NCBI RefSeq assembly: GCF_900184225.1 | Contig: NZ_FXWZ01000003.1 | Span: forward strand, 574,872-638,871 | Source: Brevibacterium ihuae | GTDB taxonomy: Bacteria > Actinomycetota > Actinomycetes > Actinomycetales > Brevibacteriaceae | Direction of reading: 5' to 3' | DNA length: 64,000 bases | Part shown: in pieces, positions 58,032 to 64,000 of the stretch | How the letters are laid out: the number at the start of each line of letters is the position of its first letter | How positions within the stretch are numbered: position 1 is the stretch's first letter | The notes under the pieces: generated by a model | What the model was told of the DNA's origin: nothing | The model's database searches: none | The model's input: the letters and a program-made list of their open reading frames with translations, nothing else | Position numbers and translations under genes: made by a program

Positions 58032-58062
58032 ATACACAAATGTATTGGATACAGTTGTGTAT
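58032..58062. promoter_or_regulatory. Pair of TetR operators upstream of mmpL
   Basis: ATACA-CAAA-TGTAT (58032-58045) and ATACA-GTTG-TGTAT (58049-58062) are two perfect palindromes with 4-nt centres, spaced 17 bp centre to centre. They begin 14 bp upstream of the mmpL GTG and lie 60-90 bp before the divergent tetR start, so one repressor can control both directions. Confidence 0.82.
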
Positions 58063-58121
58063 TATTCTGGTCCGTAGGCCGCATGGCAAGTTGGTACGAA
58101 TGATGAGGGCATGACGGATCG

Positions 58122-58865
58122 ATGAACACCGTGGACAGCGGCTGGGCCGCTCCCGCCGTGCGCCCGAAGCGCACCGAGACCGCTGCGGCGCGCATGCTCG
58201 CCGGGGACGAGCAGGAGATCTCGCCGCGGCGCCGCCGCACTCGGACGAAGCTCATCGACGCCGCGATCCCGCTCCTCGCCGCGAAGGGCGTGGCCGGCAC
58301 CTCGATCGAGGAGTTCGCCGAGGCCGCCGGGATGACGCGCGGCGCCTTCTATTCGAACTTCTCCTCCCGCGACGAGCTCGTGCTCGCGGTGTGCGACGCC
58401 GGGATCTCGCGGGCGATGGAGAGGGTCAATGCCGTCGCGGACACCGGGCTCGACGAGATCCTCGGCGCCGTCGGCACCGCGGACACGGATCCGCACACAT
58501 TCATCGAGCTCGCTGTCGAACGCTTCTTCACCGAGAGCCCGGAGTCGGCCGAATGGGTCCTCGCGGAACGGGAGATCCACCTCCACGCGATGCGCGTCCC
58601 GGAGCTGCGGGGGAAGTTCGACGAGCTGCTCGACGCGCACTTCCAGCAGTTCGCCACGGTCATCGGGGCGGTGCTCGACCGGCTGGGCGGACGGGCGACG
58701 ATCCCGATGCCCGAGCTCGTCGAGCTCCTCGCAACCGTCACCAAGGAGGCCTCGATGAAGGCGATCCCGGACTGGAGCGGATCCGGACCGCTGCGCATCG
58801 ACCCGCGCCCGACCACCCGGATCCTCCAGGCGTTCACCGTCTTCGAGCCGGACTGCTGCGGCTGA
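58122..58865 (+). CDS. TetR-family repressor of the mmpL-yhgE/pip operon
   Basis: 247 residues. A 35-residue N-terminal extension precedes the HTH (RTKLIDAAIPLLAAKGVAGT, IEEFAEAAGMTRGAFYSNF, SSRDELVLAV), as in AcrR-type TetR proteins. The C-terminal ligand domain (about 90-240) is rich in Glu and Leu. It is transcribed away from mmpL across two ATACA-N4-TGTAT operators, the standard layout for a local repressor of an efflux operon. ATG 58122 lacks a Shine-Dalgarno sequence; a later start would still leave the HTH intact. Inducer unknown. Confidence 0.9.
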   Translation: MNTVDSGWAAPAVRPKRTETAAARMLAGDEQEISPRRRRTRTKLIDAAIPLLAAKGVAGTSIEEFAEAAGMTRGAFYSNFSSRDELVLAVCDAGISRAMERVNAVADTGLDEILGAVGTADTDPHTFIELAVERFFTESPESAEWVLAEREIHLHAMRVPELRGKFDELLDAHFQQFATVIGAVLDRLGGRATIPMPELVELLATVTKEASMKAIPDWSGSGPLRIDPRPTTRILQAFTVFEPDCCG

Positions 58866-58960
58866 TCGGCCGCGACCGGCGATCACCTCCCGCACCCGGC
58901 GCCGGCCCGCACCGTCGCGCCGGACGGCCGCGGCCCGCCCGCGCCCACTACGCTGGGTCC

Positions 58961-59947
58961 ATGACCTCTCAGACCCCCTCACCGGCCGCCCAGCGCGCCG
59001 AGTTCCAGGCCTTCCTGTCCAACATGCCCGTCAAGCTCGGCTCCTTCGTCGCCGCCGACCTCCCGCGCTCGATCACCGTGGGCGAGGGCGAGGAGAAGGA
59101 GTTCCGCAAGGACTTCTCCCCCGCATCCCTGCCCTGGGTCGAGGCCTACACCCTCGCCAAGCTCCCTGCGCCGGCGGCGGTGGCGGCACCGGAGAACCAG
59201 CCGTTCTCCGAGGGCGTCATCCGCTACGTCGGGGAGACCCTGCTGCGCACGGTGGGCGGCACGTGGGACACCGACCCGGAGGGCGGGACCGGTGACGGGA
59301 TGCCGTTCATCCGCCCCGACTCCCCGGCCGGAGAGGCCGCGGGACAGCCGATCTCGCTCATCTCCCTCCTCATGACCGCCGCGCAGCAGCGCCGCGGGGA
59401 CGTGTTCGTCACCGCCCTCGCCGGCGCGCTGTCGGAGTTCGGCGAGGAGGGCGCCCCGTTCCGGTCGAGCACCGGGATCGACCTCTCCGCCGGAGGGGAG
59501 AAGCCCACGCAGGTCGAGCAGGACCACCTCGACGCGTTCCTCAGCGGCGTCGAGCCGGCGATCGCCGCCTGGATCCAGGAGCAGGGCGGCGGGATGGAGG
59601 TGTGGCAGTACGGTCGCGAGGCACTCGACCGACTCGCCGCCGATCTCCGCGAGCGCTACGACTCCGCCGGGGACATGGACGACCCGGACGAGCAGGCATA
59701 CCTCGCGGGGGCGGTGCGCTACGCCGGGGAGGTCATCCGGCGCGCCGGACTCGGCACCTGGCGCTTCGGCGCGGAAGCCTCCGCCGAGGACCCGCACGCC
59801 GGACAGCCGTACGTGCGCTTCGCCGGAACGGACGGGGCGGAGGGCTTCGACGTCGTCCCGCGGCAGGAGCTCCGCCGCACGCTCGACGACGCGTCGGCGC
59901 TCGTCGACGCCTACGATCGCGCCACGGCGGCCCGGCCCGCGGTCTGA
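58961..59947 (+). CDS. Hypothetical protein with internally duplicated domain
   Basis: 328 residues, no signal peptide or membrane helix, acidic. Two segments are clearly related: EGVIRYVGETLLRTVGGTWD (about 88-107) and AGAVRYAGEVIRRAGLGTWR (about 248-267). Each is followed by a D/E-P-x-x-G segment, then a Gly-rich turn and FIRPD or VRFAG. The halves thus look like a tandem duplication of a domain of about 150 residues. I do not recognise the family. TACGCT lies 6 nt before ATG 58961, so the mRNA is probably leaderless. It ends 13 nt from the convergent amidase gene. Confidence 0.75.
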   Translation: MTSQTPSPAAQRAEFQAFLSNMPVKLGSFVAADLPRSITVGEGEEKEFRKDFSPASLPWVEAYTLAKLPAPAAVAAPENQPFSEGVIRYVGETLLRTVGGTWDTDPEGGTGDGMPFIRPDSPAGEAAGQPISLISLLMTAAQQRRGDVFVTALAGALSEFGEEGAPFRSSTGIDLSAGGEKPTQVEQDHLDAFLSGVEPAIAAWIQEQGGGMEVWQYGREALDRLAADLRERYDSAGDMDDPDEQAYLAGAVRYAGEVIRRAGLGTWRFGAEASAEDPHAGQPYVRFAGTDGAEGFDVVPRQELRRTLDDASALVDAYDRATAARPAV

Positions 59948-59960
59948 GCGACCGCCGGCC

Positions 59961-61394
59961 TCAGATCTCCGGATGCCTCCGGTGGTGGCCGGTGGCCGTC
60001 TCGAACGCGTGGGCGACCCGGAGCAGCTCGACGTCGCGCCCCGGCGCGGCGACGATCTGGAGACCGACCGGCAGCCCCTCGGCGGAGAACCCGGCGGGCA
60101 CGGAGATCGCCGGGCACCCGGTCGCGGAGATCAGCGTCGCCGCGCGCATCCAGTCGAGGTAGGTCTCGAGCGGGCGGCCGGCGATCTCGGTGGGGTATTC
60201 GATCTGCGCGTCGAAGGGCAGCACCTGGGAGCTCGTCGTGACGAGCACGTCGTGCTCGCCGAAGAAGTCCCGCACCGCCGTGTGCAGGCGGGTGCGCGCC
60301 CGGTCCTTGGCGATGAGGTCGTCGGCGGTGAGCGCGAGCCCGCGCTCGGTGTTCCACACGACGGTCTCCTTGATCTCGCTGCTCCGGGCGCGGACGAGAT
60401 CACCCCAGTTGAGAGCGAAGTCGTAGGCGCGCTGGACGTCGAACACCGCGTCGGCGTCGTCGAGCCCGATGCAGGCCTCGTCGACCTGCGCGCCGAGCTC
60501 CGCGAGCACCGGGGCGGCGGCCCCGACGATGTCGAGCACCGCGGGATCCACCGCAATGCGCCCGCCGAGTTCGGGCGCGAACCCCACCCGCACCCCGGTC
60601 AGGTCGGGGTCGTCGTCGGCGCCGAGCCGGAACTCGGGCAGGTCGAACACCGCACCCGGCTCGGCGATCGATCCGGGGCCGCGGGGGTCCGGGCCGCACC
60701 CGGCCTGCATGAGGAGAGCGACATCGCCCACGGTCCGCGCCATGAAGCCCGACTGCGAGAGCCACGCCCAGGGGTGCTGCGGGGCGAGGTGCGGGATCCG
60801 GCCGTTCGAGGGCCGCATCCCCACGACGTTGTTGAAGGAGCCGGGGATCCGCAGCGAACCGCCCATGTCGGAGCCGTCCCCGGAGGCCTGGACGCCCGCC
60901 GCGATCACCGCACCCACCCCGCCGGAGGAACCGGCAGCGGACCGGGTCGGGTCGTAGGGGTTGACCGTCGTGCCGAACAGCGGGTTGAAGGTGTGGGAGC
61001 CGGCGGCGAACTCGGGGACGTTCGTCTTGCCCGTCGTGTTCACGCCGGCCGCCCTGAGGCGGGCGATGACGAGCGAGTCGGTCTCCGGGATCTGCTCGGC
61101 GAAGATCGGGGAGCCGAGCGTCGTGCGCATCCCCGCCGTGTGGTGGGTGTCCTTGTGGGTCATCGGCACGCCGTGGAGGAGCGGGAGCCGCTCGCCGGCG
61201 GCGTAGGCCCTGTCGGCCTCGGCGGCGCGCGCCCGAGCACCCTCGGGGTCGAGGGTGACGACGGCGTTGAGCGTCGGGTTGACCTCCGCGATGCGGTCGA
61301 GGTGGTCGTCGAGCGCCTCGACCGCGCTGAGCCGGCCGGTCCCGAGGAGATGGGCGAGCTCCCGCGTGGAGAGCCAGGTGAGTTCGCTGGTCAT
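59961..61394 (-). CDS. Amidase-signature family hydrolase
   Basis: 477 residues. The Ser-cisSer-Lys triad is complete: Lys in GVPMTHKDTHHTAGM, cis-Ser in RSAAGSSGGVGAVIAAG, and the nucleophile Ser in GDGSDMGGSLRIPGSFNNVVG. The C-terminal CPAISVPAGFSAEGLPVGLQIV is also typical. Amidases of this group cleave small aliphatic or aromatic amides; GatA is excluded because gatB and gatC are absent. GGAAGG upstream of the ATG is the ribosome site. It is the last gene of a three-gene operon behind the M20 hydrolase. Confidence 0.92.
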   Translation of the reverse strand: MTSELTWLSTRELAHLLGTGRLSAVEALDDHLDRIAEVNPTLNAVVTLDPEGARARAAEADRAYAAGERLPLLHGVPMTHKDTHHTAGMRTTLGSPIFAEQIPETDSLVIARLRAAGVNTTGKTNVPEFAAGSHTFNPLFGTTVNPYDPTRSAAGSSGGVGAVIAAGVQASGDGSDMGGSLRIPGSFNNVVGMRPSNGRIPHLAPQHPWAWLSQSGFMARTVGDVALLMQAGCGPDPRGPGSIAEPGAVFDLPEFRLGADDDPDLTGVRVGFAPELGGRIAVDPAVLDIVGAAAPVLAELGAQVDEACIGLDDADAVFDVQRAYDFALNWGDLVRARSSEIKETVVWNTERGLALTADDLIAKDRARTRLHTAVRDFFGEHDVLVTTSSQVLPFDAQIEYPTEIAGRPLETYLDWMRAATLISATGCPAISVPAGFSAEGLPVGLQIVAAPGRDVELLRVAHAFETATGHHRRHPEI

Positions 61395-61443
61395 GGGAGG
61401 CCTTCCGACGGTCGGTGCCGCGCCGGACGGCGCGGCCGGGGTG

Positions 61444-62679
61444 TCAGCGGGCGCCGAGGTGCCCGAGCAGCGCGGTGAGCGCGGCCCGGACGCCGGTGCC
61501 GAGAGTCGTCCCGACCTCGTCGGGACCGAAGAACGGCGAGTGGTTGCTCAGCACCGATTCCGGGTCGTCGACCTTCGCCTGCGAGTAGCCGCCGAAGAAC
61601 CAGAACACGTACGGCACGCCGATCGCATCGCCGAACCGCCCGAAGTCCTCCGAACCGGTGACCGGCAGGGTGACGTTGACCGCATCCGCACCGAGCTCGT
61701 CCCCGAGCGCACCGATGAGCGATTCGGTGAGATCCGCATCGTTGACCACCTGCGGGAAGTCGTACATCGGCCGGATCTCCGGGTCGGGCGCCCCGGAGGC
61801 CTGCGCCTCGGCGCGGATGATGCGGTCGACGGCGGCGAGGACCTTCTCCCGCACCGCCTCGTCGTAGGTGCGGATGTTGATGGTGAAGCGCGCGCTCGCG
61901 GGGATGATGTTCTCCTTGAGGCCGCCCTGGAACACGCCGATGGTGAGCACCGCGGTGTCGCGACCGGAGATCTCGCGGGACACCACGGTCTGCAGGCGGG
62001 TGATCATGTAGGCGCCGAGGACGATCGGATCGATCGAGTTCTCCGGCTGGGAGCCGTGCGCCTGCTGTCCGTGGACGATGACCTCGAGGGAGTCCGCCAT
62101 CGCCATCGCGGTGCCGGGAGTGATGTTCACCGTGCCCGCGACGCCGGGCCACACGTGCTGGCCGTAGATCGCCTCGGGCCGCGGGACCCGGTCCCAGAAC
62201 CCGTCGTCGAGCATCGCGGCGGCGCCCGCGCTCGTCTCCTCACCGGGCTGGAAGATCATGATCGCGGTACCGTTCCACCGGTCGCGGTGCTCGGTGAGCA
62301 GCTTCGCGGCGCCGAGCGCGGAGGTGATGTGGGTGTCGTGCCCGCAGCCGTGCATGACCGGGGTCGAGGTGCCGTCGGGCAGGGTCCCCGTGGCCTCGGA
62401 GGAGTACGGCAGACCGGTCTGCTCCTCGATCGGCAGGCCGTCGGTGTCGGCGCGGAAGGCGACGACCGGGCCGTCGCCGTTCTCGATGACCGCGACGACC
62501 CCGGTGCCGCCGCAGCGGAACGGCTCGAGACCGTACCCGCGCAGGCGCTCCTCGATGGTCTCCGCGGTCCGGTGCTCCTGCATCGAGAGCTCCGGGTGCC
62601 GGTGGAAGTGCTCGTAGAGCTCGATGAGCGCCGGGAGCTCGGCGTCGAGCGCGGTGCGGAATGCGGGGTCGAGAGTCAT
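61444..62679 (-). CDS. M20-family amidohydrolase (hippurate/N-acyl amino acid hydrolase type)
   Basis: 411 residues. Metal-binding motifs of the M20D group are present: FHRHPELSMQEHRTA, FRADTDGLPIEEQTGLPY, MHGCGHDTHITSALGAAKLL, FQPGEETSAGAAAML and HGSQPENSIDPI; the last, VTGSEDFGRFGDAIGVPYVFWF and NHSPFF complete it. The dimerisation domain is about residues 190-300. Such enzymes remove acyl groups from amino acids or hydrolyse indole-amino-acid conjugates. AGGAGA lies just before ATG 62679. It is the middle gene of the operon; gaps of 48-49 nt on both sides. Confidence 0.93.
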   Translation of the reverse strand: MTLDPAFRTALDAELPALIELYEHFHRHPELSMQEHRTAETIEERLRGYGLEPFRCGGTGVVAVIENGDGPVVAFRADTDGLPIEEQTGLPYSSEATGTLPDGTSTPVMHGCGHDTHITSALGAAKLLTEHRDRWNGTAIMIFQPGEETSAGAAAMLDDGFWDRVPRPEAIYGQHVWPGVAGTVNITPGTAMAMADSLEVIVHGQQAHGSQPENSIDPIVLGAYMITRLQTVVSREISGRDTAVLTIGVFQGGLKENIIPASARFTINIRTYDEAVREKVLAAVDRIIRAEAQASGAPDPEIRPMYDFPQVVNDADLTESLIGALGDELGADAVNVTLPVTGSEDFGRFGDAIGVPYVFWFFGGYSQAKVDDPESVLSNHSPFFGPDEVGTTLGTGVRAALTALLGHLGAR

Positions 62680-62727
62680 GAGGTCTCCTGTTCGTCGACG
62701 GTCGGTTGCAGCGGCCCGGCGGCGGTC

Positions 62728-63600
62728 TCAGACGGTGATCGTGCCCTTGAGGCAGACGGTGCCCTCGGGGTTGACCGCGCCGACCTCGTACGTGCCCTCG
62801 CCGGTCTCGCGACCGACGTAGGCGACCGGGGTGTTGTCGAAGATCGGGCTGCGCGCCTGGAATGCGAAGGTCCTGAGCTCGACGCCGGGATGGTTGCGCA
62901 TGAAGGCGTCGACCATGAGCGTCGCCGACAGCGGGCCGTGGACGACGAGGCCCGGGTAGCCCTCCTCGTTGAGGCAGTAGTCGCGGTCGTAGTGGATCCG
63001 GTGGGCGTTGAAGGTCAGCGCGGAGTACCGGAAGAGCTGCGTCTCGGTGGGCCGGACGACGTAGGAGTAGTCCCAGTCCGAGGTGTCGGCGGGCTCGAGC
63101 GCGGCCCGCTCGGCGGCGGACTGCTCGGGGGCGCGCTGAGCCGGGGCTGCCGGGCGGTAGACGATCGACTGCACGTCGGTCACCGCGAGCGCGTCATCGG
63201 CGTAGACCTCGTGGTCGACGGTGAGGAAGACGAGATCACCGGAGCGGCCGGACTTGTGGACGACGTCCTTGATGGTCTGCACCTCGCGCAGCCGAGCGCC
63301 GACGGGGATCCGCTGGTGGAAGGTGACGTCGGAACCGGCCCACATGCGGCGCGGGAACGGCACCGGAGGGAGGAAGCCGCCCTTGTGCGGGTGGCCGTCG
63401 GCGGCGAGCTCGTGCTGCGGCGCATCCGGGGTGAAGTGGAGCCAAAACCCCACCGGGAGGAGCTTGCCGTCCCACGGATCCGAATCGTAGTCGAGGGTGG
63501 CGCGCAGCCCGGCGGTCTTGGCCGGGGTGGCCAAGTCCTCGACGGTCTGCGAGCGGCCGATCCACTCCTGCAGATGTGCGATATCGATGGTCTCGCTCAT
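62728..63600 (-). CDS. FAS1-like dehydratase/MaoC protein, 3-methylfumaryl- or mesaconyl-CoA hydratase-like
   Basis: 290 residues with two hot-dog domains. The N-terminal one (about 5-145) has WDGKLLPVGFWLHF, PHKGGFLPPVPFPRRMWAG and DLVFLTVDHEVYADD; the C-terminal MaoC-like one (about 180-290) has LFRYSALTFNAHRIHYDRDY and YPGLVVHGPLSATLMVDAF. The Asp/His dyad of hydratases falls in the NAHRIHYD stretch. Relatives hydrate 3-methylfumaryl-CoA or mesaconyl/itaconyl-C4-CoA. AAGGAG precedes the ATG. It is the first gene of an operon with the M20 hydrolase and the amidase; the pathway is not obvious from the three together. Confidence 0.85.
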   Translation of the reverse strand: MSETIDIAHLQEWIGRSQTVEDLATPAKTAGLRATLDYDSDPWDGKLLPVGFWLHFTPDAPQHELAADGHPHKGGFLPPVPFPRRMWAGSDVTFHQRIPVGARLREVQTIKDVVHKSGRSGDLVFLTVDHEVYADDALAVTDVQSIVYRPAAPAQRAPEQSAAERAALEPADTSDWDYSYVVRPTETQLFRYSALTFNAHRIHYDRDYCLNEEGYPGLVVHGPLSATLMVDAFMRNHPGVELRTFAFQARSPIFDNTPVAYVGRETGEGTYEVGAVNPEGTVCLKGTITV

Positions 63601-63801
63601 GGTGGGCTCCTTCGCGATGCGGGTGGCTGCCGACTGCGCCTTCCACCCTACTCAGCGACCCGGGCGCTGTGCAGACCCGTCCATCGGCGGAGACGGACGG
63701 CGCGACCGGAGCGATTCACAACCAATCTTGATGAAGCGTCCCTAGGGTGGATGGAGAGGAGTCGGCCATGAGGGTCGGTTCGCTGACGAAGGGAGTCGTA
63801 C

Positions 63802-63975
63802 ATGGGACTCGGTGACAAGATCTCCAACAAGGCCGACGAGATGGCAGGCAAGACCAAGGCCGGAGTCGGCGACGCTTCCAACGATCAGTCGCTCAAGAAC
63901 GAGGGCCACGCCCAGCAGTCGGGCGCGAACCTCAAGCAGGCCGGCGAGAAGGTCAAGGACGCCTTCAAGAAGTAA
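63802..63975 (+). CDS. CsbD-family stress protein
   Basis: A 57-residue, hydrophilic, Lys/Ala/Gly-rich protein: MGLGDKISNKADEMAGKTKA, then GVGDASNDQSLKNEGHAQQS and a C-terminal QAGEKVKDAFKK. This is the CsbD fold (KADEMAGKTKAGVGD). CsbD is made under general stress control in Bacillus and is abundant in actinobacteria; its molecular role is unknown. AAGGGAG lies 8 nt before ATG 63802. The 63601-63801 upstream region has no further gene, and I see no certain alternative-sigma promoter in it. Confidence 0.92.
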   Translation: MGLGDKISNKADEMAGKTKAGVGDASNDQSLKNEGHAQQSGANLKQAGEKVKDAFKK

Positions 63976-64000
63976 GGCCCGCTGAGCGGATCGGGACCCC

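Overview
The window is GC-rich chromosomal DNA from an actinomycete. Lineage markers are the TadA partner protein beside tadA, a MarP acid-resistance protease, a PrsW protease, an LCP-family ligase, GTP-type PEP carboxykinase, malate:quinone oxidoreductase, and many genes whose -10 box lies 6-7 nt before the start codon, as in leaderless actinobacterial mRNAs. A Micrococcales member such as Brevibacterium is the best guess. That is inference from gene content; no 16S or other phylogenetic marker is present.

Left part (1-4,740): a truncated VOC/glyoxalase gene, then a Tn552/Tn5053-like set (serine resolvase, DDE transposase, AAA ATPase), an NmrA-like NAD(P)-binding protein behind two tandem operator palindromes, a very strong 24-bp hairpin and a short tandem-repeat array. 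This is the accessory edge of the window.

Housekeeping block (4,740-38,000): FAD-linked oxidase, HisC/Pat aminotransferase, alpha/beta hydrolase, a second PLP aminotransferase, a TY-Chap-like protein, tRNA-Ser(CGA), tadA with its partner, upp, a winged-helix regulator, a membrane EEP phosphohydrolase, prsW-marP, mqo, an LPXTG surface protein with a possible thioester domain, SRPBCC protein, acetoacetyl-CoA synthetase, a chimeric HTH/GntR regulator divergent from putA, a cupin, a lipoprotein, a wall-anchored ExeM-type nuclease, tRNA-Arg(ACG) and pckG. Carbon flow centres on proline, acetoacetate, malate and gluconeogenesis.

Transport/5-oxoproline block (38,000-46,400): a TetR gene and a DUF418 membrane-protein gene share a perfect 19-bp-arm operator; the DUF418 frame has no ordinary start codon and appears frameshifted. 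Next come an NRAMP-fold transporter without the usual metal ligands and a DUF1445 (D-glutamate cyclase-type) gene. Convergent to them is a tightly coupled pxpA - pxpBC(fused) - biotin carboxylase/BCCP operon. Together these read as a D-glutamate/5-oxoproline (or related lactam) uptake and catabolism locus whose enzyme parts match the domain set of urea carboxylase. It is the most interesting system in the window.

Right part (46,560-63,975): a complete ISL3 element with a hairpin that buries the transposase ribosome-binding site, tRNA-Ser(GCT), an LCP ligase translationally coupled to a large FAD/NAD(P)-binding protein, a TetR-controlled mmpL-yhgE/pip export operon in which MmpL carries a degenerate ABC-ATPase-like tail, a duplicated-domain hypothetical protein, an amidase/M20 peptidase/MaoC-type hydratase operon, and a CsbD stress protein at the right edge.
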